A DNA stretch of 55,031 nt from NCBI GenBank assembly GCA_003508005.1, contig DNUE01000042.1, positions 18,018 to 73,048 of the forward strand, given 5' to 3'. The notes below the pieces were generated by a model that was given only the letters and a program-made list of their open reading frames with translations, did no database searches and was not told where the DNA came from. This DNA is from Desulfobulbaceae bacterium (GTDB lineage Bacteria; Desulfobacterota; Desulfobulbia; Desulfobulbales; Desulfobulbaceae). Shown one piece after another: positions 8,159-16,362 of this stretch (its first letter is position 1; each line of letters opens with the position of its first letter). A program made the translations under genes and the position numbers.

Positions 8159-9571
8159 TTACCCTTGCTCCTTGAAGAGCACCCTGATCACATTCTTCAG
8201 ATGGCTGGGCTGCACCAGCACAAACTCGACATTCCGGGGCGAGGCATAACGGTGGACCACGTCACAAACCGGAGCGGGATCGGGCAGCAGGGTCGCCACC
8301 ACCAGAGTATCCTCTCGGACGGCCAGGGGCAGGACATGCAGCTTCCGGATCAACTCTCGGGGGAGATGGCCGAGGATCGTTTTGGTGACCTTTTGCTGCC
8401 GCAGATCGACAAAAGGAATCCTGAACTTCTCCGCCAAGGCAATATAGACATCCCTCTCCTGCAGGATCCCTTTTTCGATGAGAAATTGGCCGAGCCTTTT
8501 CTTTTTTTGCCGTTCCTGGTGTTCCAGCGCCGACGTAATCTGCTCCTCGCTCACCAGTCCGGCATTGCGCAGGATTTCCCCCGTCTTCAGTCCCTGCCGG
8601 TTTTCCTGAAATGCCCGATGGATTTCAAACTCCACCGCTGCGTAGAGGATATTCGCCTGCTTGGCGATAATTTTACCGAACTTAGCCAGCTTCAGCTCAG
8701 AGTGCTCTTCCAGGGCCTGCCTGAGGGCATTCCCGGCAATAAGCTTCCTGTCCAGGAGGATCTGGCCAAGATGCCGCCGCTGGAACCGTTTTCGGATGCT
8801 GGAGTGCGGGATCAGAGTATATTTGAATCGGCTGCCCTGCTTGGTGGAAAAACCGTAGAGGACATTGTCCAGTCGCTGTTCGGGATGGATGGCCTCGTGA
8901 TAGATATTGCCGTCAATGGTTTCGATGACCTCCACGTGGCATGAGACGTCCATGTTCCTGGAAAAACCGTCGGGAACCCTGGCCAGCCTGATGCATCCCA
9001 ACCGTTGCAGGGAAACGACCCTTTGACCTTCTGCCCCACCAGATGCCAGAATAATCTCATCTCTGCCGGGTTCGAAAAACCCAATGATCAGCCCCTCTTC
9101 CCTCCTGCCGTCCAGAAATTCCAGAATTGCCGAAAATTCGATCCGACCGGCCTGACCGGGGGCCAATCCGGCCAGGAGATCATCTGATTCCAGGGTATCA
9201 TCGGAAAACACATACGCATACGCCTGGCCATCAAAATCCAGAATATCGCTGTCCAGAGGCCCTTCGGCCAGCAGGTCATCATAGATGCTGGGAACGCTCT
9301 TAAGGTCGATCTTTCCGGTGGTCTTGCCTTTGGGGCTGCGGGCCGTCCGGGCTCCGACCGCTGCCGCCTTCCGCAGATCGTCTTTCGCTTCCAGGGCACG
9401 GCCCCGCAGCATCAATATCTCGCCCCGCTTGCGGTAGGCTTCGGCATACTGCGGATCAAGCTCGATAGCCCTGCCCAAATACTTCAGGGCCTCGTCCTGC
9501 CTGCCCGCATGCAGCAACTGCATGGCCTGCTGAAAGCAACTCGACGCGTTCTGTTGATGCACCGTATCCAT
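8159..9571 (-). CDS. TPR protein with tandem MshEN-type (c-di-GMP-binding-like) motifs
   Basis: 470 aa, probably cytoplasmic. Residues about 8-70 form one or two tetratricopeptide repeats (AMQLLHAGRQDEALKYLGRA; DPQYAEAYRKRGEI). The middle third is unrecognised and resembles small beta domains. The C-terminal part has three copies of the [RH]-x-G-x-x-L motif of MshEN domains: HLGQILLDRKLI, KTGEILRNAGLV and RLGQFLIEKGIL, the last running into the conventional GspE N-terminal fold (RIPFVDLRQQKV...LPLAVREDTLVVA). MshEN domains are known c-di-GMP receptors. No ATPase domain is present, so it is not a GspE but could be a c-di-GMP-responsive adaptor. Start chosen at MDTVHQ (9571) behind AGGACG; upstream in-frame codons lack support. 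Confidence 0.75.
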   Translation of the reverse strand: MDTVHQQNASSCFQQAMQLLHAGRQDEALKYLGRAIELDPQYAEAYRKRGEILMLRGRALEAKDDLRKAAAVGARTARSPKGKTTGKIDLKSVPSIYDDLLAEGPLDSDILDFDGQAYAYVFSDDTLESDDLLAGLAPGQAGRIEFSAILEFLDGRREEGLIIGFFEPGRDEIILASGGAEGQRVVSLQRLGCIRLARVPDGFSRNMDVSCHVEVIETIDGNIYHEAIHPEQRLDNVLYGFSTKQGSRFKYTLIPHSSIRKRFQRRHLGQILLDRKLIAGNALRQALEEHSELKLAKFGKIIAKQANILYAAVEFEIHRAFQENRQGLKTGEILRNAGLVSEEQITSALEHQERQKKKRLGQFLIEKGILQERDVYIALAEKFRIPFVDLRQQKVTKTILGHLPRELIRKLHVLPLAVREDTLVVATLLPDPAPVCDVVHRYASPRNVEFVLVQPSHLKNVIRVLFKEQG

Positions 9572-9682
9572 TCCTTGTCGTCCTGCCTGACATTCCTGGC
9601 GTTCTTGCCCGGAATATATACACAGCGTGGTGTTTTTTGCCAACAGTTGAAATATTTGATTGGGGCAACGGGGCAGATTCAA

Positions 9683-11059
9683 CTATTGCCGCAGCGCACC
9701 GCGTAGAAGGGAAAAGCCAATCCCTACTGTGCACAGAATGACAAAAAAGCCAAAGCAGGCGTGCATGCTGGCCAGAAAAAGCGGGTAGTTCTCCGGCCGG
9801 ATGGTCTCCCGGCCGATGAATATCGAAAGGAAGATCGTGGCCACCGTCATGCTGAACATCTGCCCCAGAAGCCGCATGGTGGCCACGGTCCCTGAGGCCA
9901 GGCCGTACTGCCTCCGCTCCACCGATCCCATGATAGCGCTCATGTTGGGCGACGAGAACAGGGCGAAACCGAACCCGAGCAAGGCCAGATTGCCAGCCAC
10001 CAGCCAGACCTGAGTTTGCGGGCCAAGCAGGACGAACACCACCAGCCCCAGGGCAGTGATCCCCATGCCGGCGGAGGCGAGCAGCCTCGGTTCAAGGCGG
10101 TCGGACAGCCGGCCTGCCGGCGTGGAGAAGAGCGTCATCATCACCGGCTGGATCATCAGGATCACTCCCGCCGCCCGGGGCGACATCCCCTGGATGTACT
10201 GGAGGTAGAGGCTGATCTGAAAGGTGACGGCAAAGGTGGCGGCGTAATGGATCAGGGCGGCCAGGGAGGAAAAGAGAAAGACCCGGTTGTTCTGCAGCAG
10301 GCCTACGGCAAAGACCGGATAGACAGCCTTCTTCTGCAGCCGGTAGAACAAAAACAATCCCAGCAGCCCGCCGGGCACGAGCAGCCAGGCCACCGGCTCC
10401 GGCATCCGCGTGCCGCCGTAGACCAGGCAGAAAATGGATACGGCGTAGACCAGGCTGCCGGGGAGGTCAAATTTCTCCTCCCTGGCATCGGCCCATTCTC
10501 CCCGGAGAAAGCGCAGGGCAAGCAGCAGCGAACCGGTGCCGAGGAGGAGCATGACCCAGAAGAGCGAGCGCCAGCCGAAATGCTGGGTCAACAGTCCGCC
10601 GGCAAAGGGACCGGTGGCCAGCCCTGCATAGACGGCGGTGACCAGGATACCGATCCCCCATCCCCTTTTTTCGGGAGGCAACACCGAGGTGATGATCGCC
10701 ATGCTGGTGGTGATGAACAGGGCCGCGCCCAGACCCTGCACCGCCCGCATGGCGAGAAACCACCAGATATTCGGAACCAGGATGGCGAAAAACGAGCCCA
10801 GGGTGTAGACAACGATCCCGGAGAGAAACACCTTCTTGCGCCCATAGATATCGGCAAACTTGCCCGCGGGCACAAGGACCATGGCGGTGGCCAGCAGGTA
10901 GGCCGTGGCAATCCAGCCCAGCAGGACAGCATCTGCGGCAAACTCGGCCTGCAGCGCCGGCAGGGCGACGTTCACCGATGAAAGCATGAACGGGGCCATG
11001 AAGGCCGTCACCGTAGTGACGATCAGGGTCGATCGCTGCAGTCCCTGCTCCTCACGCAT
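9683..11059 (-). CDS. MFS transporter, DHA2/EmrB-like (14 helices)
   Basis: 458-aa polytopic inner-membrane carrier with about 14 hydrophobic segments, the size and layout of drug:proton antiporter family 2. Motif A is seen as GKFADIYGRKKVF (between helices 2 and 3) and the antiporter motif C region as AGLATGPFAGGLL (helix 5). The start MREEQGLQ at 11059 has GGAG 8 bases upstream; a longer frame runs into the intergenic repeat. No membrane-fusion protein or TetR regulator is adjacent, so the substrate is unknown. Its stop is 111 bases ahead of the TPR/MshEN start. Confidence 0.9.
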   Translation of the reverse strand: MREEQGLQRSTLIVTTVTAFMAPFMLSSVNVALPALQAEFAADAVLLGWIATAYLLATAMVLVPAGKFADIYGRKKVFLSGIVVYTLGSFFAILVPNIWWFLAMRAVQGLGAALFITTSMAIITSVLPPEKRGWGIGILVTAVYAGLATGPFAGGLLTQHFGWRSLFWVMLLLGTGSLLLALRFLRGEWADAREEKFDLPGSLVYAVSIFCLVYGGTRMPEPVAWLLVPGGLLGLFLFYRLQKKAVYPVFAVGLLQNNRVFLFSSLAALIHYAATFAVTFQISLYLQYIQGMSPRAAGVILMIQPVMMTLFSTPAGRLSDRLEPRLLASAGMGITALGLVVFVLLGPQTQVWLVAGNLALLGFGFALFSSPNMSAIMGSVERRQYGLASGTVATMRLLGQMFSMTVATIFLSIFIGRETIRPENYPLFLASMHACFGFFVILCTVGIGFSLLRGALRQ

Positions 11060-11100
11060 TGCTTCGCTCCCGGGTCTGGGTGGGTACCAGGTTACCATGA

Positions 11101-11257
11101 TCGATCCCGATTTCGATTTCTACCCCGATTGTTATCCAAGGTTGATGTTCAGGTTCGCACACCTCCTGGCACTGAAATAGATGGGGTTCGCTGCCCTTTA
11201 TCCATCCAGCGGTTCCGGCCGATACCGGGATCGGGGCCGGGGTCTGAATCGGAATCG
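11101..11257. repeat. Inverted pair of degenerate CGATTC/CGATAC/CGACCC hexamer repeats
   Basis: Left arm 11101-11130 reads TCGATCCCGATTTCGATTTC and onward; the right arm about 11221-11257 is its approximate reverse complement (GGATCGGGGCCGGGGTCTGA then ATCGGAATCGA). About 90 bases lie between. The same arrangement recurs at 47128-47284. Besides this repeat, the 258-base gap 11060-11317 shows no convincing gene. Confidence 0.55.
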
Positions 11258-11317
11258 AATGGGTTGTCCCTGGTAAGCTGTGCAAGAGCACCCTGCAGAA
11301 GTTCAAAACCAGGCACC

Positions 11318-12661
11318 TCAGAGGGAAATCGCGTAGAGCTTCATCTTTTCCCAGAGATTCTTTCTGCTGATGCCCAGCAGTTCCGCCGCCTCGGCACGCC
11401 TGCCCCGCGTCAGGGTCAGTGCTTTCAGCACCAGCCGCCTCTCGGTCCCGGCGACGGCCCCGGCAAGGTTGCAGGAGTGATCCCCGGCAACCGCTTCACT
11501 GTCCCAGGCCAGGTCCGCCGGCAGGTCGGCGAGAGTGATCACCGGCTGCGGAGCGAGGACCGACGACCGCTCGATAATGTTCTTCAGTTCCCGGATATTG
11601 CCAGGATAGCCATACGCGACCAGGCGCTGCATCGCCTCCGGGCCCACCTCCATTGCAGCTCCATGCTTCATGCTGAATTCCCGGATAAAATGGCTGGCAA
11701 TTGCCGGGATGTCCTCCCGGCGCTCCCGCAGGGGGGGGATAAGCAGGGAGATGACATGGAGCCGGGAAAAAAGGTCCTGCCGGAACATCCCCTCCCGTAC
11801 CATTCGTTCCAGATCCCTGGCCGAGGCACAGAGAATGCGAACATCGATCCCGATGGTGCCGGCGCCGCCCATCCGTTCATACTCGCTCAGCCGGAGGACC
11901 TGCAGCAGCTTCGCCTGCAGGGGCAGCGGCAGCTCGCCGATTTCGTCCAGCAGCAGGGTGCCGCCTTCCGCCAGCTCAAACTTGCCCGGTTTCCGGGAGC
12001 GGGCGCCGATAAAAACGCCCTGCTCATGGCCGAAGAGCTCAGATTCGATCAGCCCCTCGGGAATCGCCGCGCAGTTGACCCGGACAAAGGGCCGGGCAGC
12101 CCTCCTGCTGTTCTGATGGATGGCGCCGGCCGCCAGTTCCTTCCCGGTCCCTGATTCCCCACGAATCAGCACTGCGGAATCGGTGGGCGCCACCTGGCGG
12201 ATCAGGGCACGCACCCGCTGCATGGCCTCACTGTCGCCGATGATCTCGGTATTGAATAGTGGACAGTTCTCCTCCAGGGAGAAACAACGGGCCTTAAGCC
12301 TCTGCGTCCCCAATATCCGGCGTATCCGTATGACTAGGTCGTCCATGTTGAAGGGCTTGAGGATATAATCCGCCGCTCCCCGCTGCAGACAGGCGATGGC
12401 AACATCGATGCCGCCGAAGCCGGTCGTCATGATAACATCTGTGTACGGGGTAGACTGGCGCGCCAGGTCCAGGAGCTGCATGGCGTCCATGCCCGGCATG
12501 CGAATATCGCAGATCACCAGGTGATAATTGTGCCTGGCCAGCCGGTCAGCCGCTTCCCGGCCGGTTGCCACCGCGTCCACATGCCAATGTTGCCTGGCCA
12601 GCCCCTCCTGTACCCTAATCCTTGCTGTTTCATCGACTTCGGCAAGCAATATTCTCGGCAT
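11318..12661 (-). CDS. NtrC-family response regulator with altered GAFTGA loop
   Basis: 447-aa three-domain regulator. Receiver (1-120): phospho-acceptor Asp in VICDIRMPGMD, conserved Lys in YILKPF; the acidic pair is reduced to AEVDE. AAA+ domain (about 140-375): Walker A GESGTGKE, Walker B GGTLLLDEIGELP, arginine-finger region FRQDLFSRLHV. C-terminal Fis-type helix-turn-helix: RRAEAAELLGISRKNLWEKM. The sigma54-contact loop, normally GAFTGA, reads GVFIGA here (codons near 12000-12020), so the key Thr is Ile. It lies behind the nrfA terminator, suggesting a link to nitrite reduction, but no sensor kinase is adjacent. The start MPRILL at 12661 fits the receiver fold; a GTG at 12715 is possible. 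Confidence 0.9.
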   Translation of the reverse strand: MPRILLAEVDETARIRVQEGLARQHWHVDAVATGREAADRLARHNYHLVICDIRMPGMDAMQLLDLARQSTPYTDVIMTTGFGGIDVAIACLQRGAADYILKPFNMDDLVIRIRRILGTQRLKARCFSLEENCPLFNTEIIGDSEAMQRVRALIRQVAPTDSAVLIRGESGTGKELAAGAIHQNSRRAARPFVRVNCAAIPEGLIESELFGHEQGVFIGARSRKPGKFELAEGGTLLLDEIGELPLPLQAKLLQVLRLSEYERMGGAGTIGIDVRILCASARDLERMVREGMFRQDLFSRLHVISLLIPPLRERREDIPAIASHFIREFSMKHGAAMEVGPEAMQRLVAYGYPGNIRELKNIIERSSVLAPQPVITLADLPADLAWDSEAVAGDHSCNLAGAVAGTERRLVLKALTLTRGRRAEAAELLGISRKNLWEKMKLYAISL

Positions 12662-12780
12662 GGCTTCATTGCTCTCTGTTGACAACAGGGTTCTCTCAGG
12701 CAAAGGGGATGACACGGTCCCAGGTTGCCGGTCGGGTGACGTTCATTGTTTCCCCACCCGCGCACGCAGGCTGCCTGCAA

Positions 12781-12815
12781 CAAAAAGGCTCCCTGCGTGC
12801 GCGACGCAGGGAGCC
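12781..12815 (-). terminator. Rho-independent terminator of nrfA
   Basis: A perfect 12-bp stem (GGCTCCCTGCGT / ACGCAGGGAGCC, 5-base loop) is followed on the minus strand by TTTTTG. It lies 27 bases past the nrfA stop and ends that transcript before the downstream regulator gene. Confidence 0.92.
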
Positions 12816-12841
12816 CAAAACAACCATGGGCGGGGTTACCG

Positions 12842-14347
12842 CTACTTGTTGCTGTAGGAGGCCTTGAACTCGATTCCCTCACGAGTAGCAGGGTCATACA
12901 GACCTTTCTTCGTCCCCTCGGCAATCCACTCCTGGCGCAGCGAATTCAGGAACTGATTCTTTTCCTCAATCAGCTTCTGCATCGGCAGCTCGATCAGGGC
13001 CTGCGCCTTTTCCTTGGTCGAAAAATCCGGGGCCGCAAAGTCCGCGGCATTGTGCTTTGCCAGGACCACCCGCAATTTGACGCGGGCATCCTGTCCCTTG
13101 TTGATGGCGGAGGCAAGGATGCGCAGGGTCTCCTCCGGGGCGTGAAAGTACGAACCATGCCCGGCAACGGCTAAATCCCAGCGCCACTGCGCATGGCGGA
13201 TGTCCAGCAGGATATCCTTCATTTCCTCTTCCGTGGCACCCGACTGCCATGCCTTGCCTGCTTCCAGGTGGGCCCTGGCGATGACATCCGTTGCCGTCTT
13301 GGCCAGCTCGTCCCTGCGTTCCTTTTTGCGTTCCACTGTTTTCCGCAGGATGTTCTCATCCTCATGACAGGTCAGGCAGGTCTTCGCCAGATTGTCCAGG
13401 GGATTGCTGACATTATGAGAGGAATACTTGGCTCCCCCTTCCTGCAGTTCCGGCATGTGGCAGTCCGCGCAGGACACGCCGTTGAGACCATGGATGCCGG
13501 TCTTGTACAGTTCATAATCAGGGTGCTGCGCCTTGAGCATGGGGGTCTTGCTCAGCTGGTGAGTCCAATCGGAAAAATTGATCTCGTCATAATATTTTTC
13601 CATGGCCTCGGCGCCGAATCCTTTTGCCCAAGGCAGGGTCACCACCCCGGCGGCCTGGGCCTTGCCTTCCTTGTCGGTCCATTCCGTCTTCTTGAAATAA
13701 TATTCGACGTGGCACTGAGCGCAGACCAGGCTCCGCATGTCCTCCTGCTTGACGTCCGCCGTCTTCAGGCTGCCTTCCGCATCCAACGCCCTGTTCAGAT
13801 AAGCCCTGGTGAGCGTCAGCTTCATGGTCTCGTTATCATGACAATCAGCGCAGCCTACCGGATTGACAACCTCGCTGCCGTGCCGCGCCCACTTGCCGGT
13901 ATAAAAATCGTTCTCGCCGATCTTGTCGATAAGCCTGGGCACGTCCGTTGACTTGCAGGTCCAGCAGGCGGTGGGGAGAGGGCCGGAAGCGGCGTCCACC
14001 GGCGCGCCGGTGCGCAGGGTGTTGATATTGTCCTCCAGCATGTAGAAGTGGCCGCGCGGTGCATTGTAGTCCTTGGAAAAGGCATAGCCCGCCCACAGAA
14101 CGACCAGGGCCGGGTCCTTGGCCAGCATGTCGTCGATCCTGTCACTTTTTTTGGTCTCCAGGTAGGAATCATACTGGTGCTGATAATGCTTGCCCCATTC
14201 CGAGCTTCTGGACTCCAGCCGCTTGATCTTCGGCGCCGCTTGCATCTCCTTCTGCTCGGCCGTGTTTCCGTTGACGGAGACGGCCAGCAACATCATCGAA
14301 ACCGTTGCCATGCCCAAGCCCATGGTTATCAGTCTTCTTGTTTTCAT
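12842..14347 (-). CDS. nrfA: Ammonia-forming cytochrome c nitrite reductase (catalytic subunit)
   Basis: Periplasmic pentaheme enzyme that reduces nitrite to ammonium with six electrons. 501 aa with an N-terminal signal peptide (MKTRRLITMGLGMATVSMML, cleavage likely near residue 30). The active-site heme uses the diagnostic CWTCK; four further hemes use CADCH, CAQCH, CADCH and CLTCH. Calcium-site residues of the E. coli type are present: Glu-Tyr in CHVEYYF and Lys/Gln in LKAQHPDYE. AGGAGGAAGGAGG precedes the ATG. Unusually, no nrfH (the quinol-oxidising NapC-type partner common in deltaproteobacteria) and no nrfBCD is next to it, so electrons must come from a protein encoded elsewhere. Confidence 0.97.
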   Translation of the reverse strand: MKTRRLITMGLGMATVSMMLLAVSVNGNTAEQKEMQAAPKIKRLESRSSEWGKHYQHQYDSYLETKKSDRIDDMLAKDPALVVLWAGYAFSKDYNAPRGHFYMLEDNINTLRTGAPVDAASGPLPTACWTCKSTDVPRLIDKIGENDFYTGKWARHGSEVVNPVGCADCHDNETMKLTLTRAYLNRALDAEGSLKTADVKQEDMRSLVCAQCHVEYYFKKTEWTDKEGKAQAAGVVTLPWAKGFGAEAMEKYYDEINFSDWTHQLSKTPMLKAQHPDYELYKTGIHGLNGVSCADCHMPELQEGGAKYSSHNVSNPLDNLAKTCLTCHEDENILRKTVERKKERRDELAKTATDVIARAHLEAGKAWQSGATEEEMKDILLDIRHAQWRWDLAVAGHGSYFHAPEETLRILASAINKGQDARVKLRVVLAKHNAADFAAPDFSTKEKAQALIELPMQKLIEEKNQFLNSLRQEWIAEGTKKGLYDPATREGIEFKASYSNK

Positions 14348-14438
14348 TGCCTCCTTCCTCCTTGTTAGATGTTGAATTTCCTGGCCCCTCTCCTGTCCGG
14401 GCAGCGGTCATGCTTCTGCCGGTGCCGTGCGGAACTTC

Positions 14439-14453
14439 GCCTTGGAGGTTCCA
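14439..14453 (-). promoter_or_regulatory. Possible sigma54 (-24/-12) promoter of nrfA
   Basis: On the minus strand TGGAACCTCCAAGGC has the invariant GG and GC at correct spacing and matches TGGnAC of the -24 box, but AGGC replaces TTGC at -12. It would start transcription about 80 bases before nrfA. Support comes from the adjacent NtrC-type regulator gene and the upstream inverted repeat; match quality is moderate. Confidence 0.35.
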
Positions 14454-14586
14454 GCAACCGCGGCTCTCCAACCCTCCTCCCCCGTTGTCGAATCCGTCAC
14501 GACAGCACCCTCCTCACTCGTGAAGCTAGACACGGCAAAGGCCGGCCCCCCCAATCTTGAGAGGGAGTTCCTGCCTCAGGATGATT

Positions 14587-14609
14587 GTGCATGACTTCCA
14601 TGAATGCAC
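14587..14609. promoter_or_regulatory. Enhancer-like inverted repeat upstream of nrfA
   Basis: GTGCAT (14587-14592) and ATGCAC (14604-14609) with an 11-base spacer form a dyad about 140 bases upstream of the possible -24/-12 element, where NtrC-type activators usually bind. The remaining bases of the 395-base gap 14348-14742 show no gene. Confidence 0.35.
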
Positions 14610-14742
14610 CATGTGAATTCTTCCACGGGGGATCAAAAGAAATGCGATTGAGCAGACGTCCTATCTATTAATAATATCATTTCGGCGGACAATAACCAAG
14701 ATTTTTTGACCCCCATCGTGGCGGCGGTGCAGACTGAGCAGG

Positions 14743-15600
14743 TCAGCGGGAATCGAGCAGGGAGCGCAATAGCCGCAGATTCTCCTTGTCTTCCACCAGG
14801 TCATTTCCTTTGGGCGTCTCCAAGGTCATGGCCTTCACGGCAAAACAGGGGTCGTTCAACAGCTGGCGAAAACCTTCCAGGCCGATCCGGCCCCGACCGA
14901 TGTGTTCGTGGCGGTCTACCCGGGAACCCAGGTCTTTTTTGGAGTCGTTGAGATGGAAAAAATAGAGGCGCTCCAGCCCGACCGCCCGATCGAATGCGGC
15001 CATGGTCCGGGTATAGGCGGCAGGAGTGCGGATATCGTAGCCGCCGGCGAAGATATGACAGGTATCCAGGCAGACCCCCAGCCGCCCGGCAAAACTGGAA
15101 TGCGAGATCATCCATCCAAGTTCCTCGAAGCGGGAACCCAGCCCGCTCCCCTGCCCGGCGGTGGTTTCCAAGAGGACCCTGACCGTAGACTTTTCGCCGG
15201 CAACGGTAATCGCGGCGTCCAGGTTCCTGACCACCCGGGCCATGCCCGCCTTCACCCCGTCGCCCCCGTGACTGCCGGGATGGATCACCACCCACGGGAT
15301 GCCCAGGAGGTCGCAACGGTGCAGTTCCTCGGCAAAAGCCCGGACCGACCTTGCCGCCTGCTCATGATCGCCGCTGCCGAGATTGATCAGGTAGGAGGCA
15401 TGGGAGGCCACCGGCATACAGGCGGTTTGCTCCCATCGCCTGCGAAACAGGGCAATCTCCTCCCCGGTAAGGGGCGGGGCCTGCCACTGGCGCTGGTTCC
15501 GGGTAAAAATCTGCAGGGCTTCGCCGCCCACGCTGGCGATGCGGGCAAAGGCCAGGTGCAGGCCGCCGGCGGTTGATTCATGGGCTCCGAGATAGGGCAC
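14743..15600 (-). CDS. nfo: Endonuclease IV (AP endonuclease)
   Basis: Zn-dependent base-excision repair enzyme that cuts 5' of abasic sites. 285 aa, the family's usual length, as a TIM barrel with metal-ligand motifs in order: GAHES (N-terminus), ASHASYLINLG, VIHPGSH, VLLETTAGQG, CLDTCHIFAGGYDI, HLNDSKKDLGSRVDRHEHIG and a C-terminal LETPKGND. The start MPYLGAHE at 15600 lies 3 bases after the surE stop, so the genes are translationally coupled. It is the last gene of the cbiK-surE-nfo unit. Confidence 0.96.
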   Translation of the reverse strand: MPYLGAHESTAGGLHLAFARIASVGGEALQIFTRNQRQWQAPPLTGEEIALFRRRWEQTACMPVASHASYLINLGSGDHEQAARSVRAFAEELHRCDLLGIPWVVIHPGSHGGDGVKAGMARVVRNLDAAITVAGEKSTVRVLLETTAGQGSGLGSRFEELGWMISHSSFAGRLGVCLDTCHIFAGGYDIRTPAAYTRTMAAFDRAVGLERLYFFHLNDSKKDLGSRVDRHEHIGRGRIGLEGFRQLLNDPCFAVKAMTLETPKGNDLVEDKENLRLLRSLLDSR

Positions 15601-15603
15601 GCC

Positions 15604-16353
15604 TTACATCTTCCAGTGTTCCTGAAGATAATCGCGGCCGGCATGGTTGGTCAGGTCGAGCTGGATTGGGGTCACCGAGATATAGCCCGCATGGACCGCC
15701 TGCTCGTCGGTGTCCTCGCCGCCGGACCAGTGCACCGTGCCGCCGCCGATCCAGTAATGCTTCCGGTTCCAGGGGTCAAAGGTTTCCTGGATAGCGTTGT
15801 GGTAAATCCGCCGCCCCTGCCGGGTGAAAAGAATCCCCCGAATCTCGCCGGCAGGACGCTGGGGGATGTTGATGTTGAGCAGGGTCTTTTCCGGCAGACC
15901 GAACTGCAGGGCCATGGAGGCCAGCTTCCAGGCCACCCCCGCCGCGACCTCAAAGGAGAACGGGGCTTCGCCGGCCAGGGAGAAGGCGAGAGAAGGGATG
16001 CCGTACATGGTTCCCTCGATGGCCGCCGACACCGTGCCCGAGTAGCTGATGTCATCGCCGAGATTGGCCCCGGGATTGATGCCCGAAACCAGCAGCACCG
16101 GCTTTTCGGGCAGGATCTTGTTCATGCCGATGGTGGTGCAGTCCGTGGGGGTGCCGTCCAGGGTATAGATGTCCTCCTCCAGACGGCGCACGTGCAGGGG
16201 TCTATTCATGGTCAGGGAATGGCTGACCGCGCTCTTGTCCTGTTCCGGGGCGACGATCACCGCCCGGCCGAGATGACGGACCGCTTCGTGCAGTGCCCGG
16301 ATGCCCGGGGCATAGACCCCGTCGTCATTGGTGACCAGAATGCAGGGGTTCAT
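15604..16353 (-). CDS. surE: 5'/3'-nucleotidase SurE
   Basis: Divalent-metal-dependent nucleoside monophosphatase linked to stationary-phase survival. 249 aa with the signature N-terminus ILVTNDDGVYAPGI (the Asp-Asp metal site), the HSLT loop, DGTPTDC and VSGINPGANLGDDISYSGTV. It starts 9 bases after the cbiK stop and ends 3 bases before nfo. Its position behind a cobalamin gene looks like operon sharing rather than pathway membership. Confidence 0.97.
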   Translation of the reverse strand: MNPCILVTNDDGVYAPGIRALHEAVRHLGRAVIVAPEQDKSAVSHSLTMNRPLHVRRLEEDIYTLDGTPTDCTTIGMNKILPEKPVLLVSGINPGANLGDDISYSGTVSAAIEGTMYGIPSLAFSLAGEAPFSFEVAAGVAWKLASMALQFGLPEKTLLNINIPQRPAGEIRGILFTRQGRRIYHNAIQETFDPWNRKHYWIGGGTVHWSGGEDTDEQAVHAGYISVTPIQLDLTNHAGRDYLQEHWKM

Positions 16354-16362
16354 AAGGGAAAA

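Noticed and set aside
11129..12154. 341-aa plus-strand frame starting in the hexamer repeat
   Set aside because: Antisense of the NtrC-type regulator with a non-conserved, repeat-derived N-terminus.
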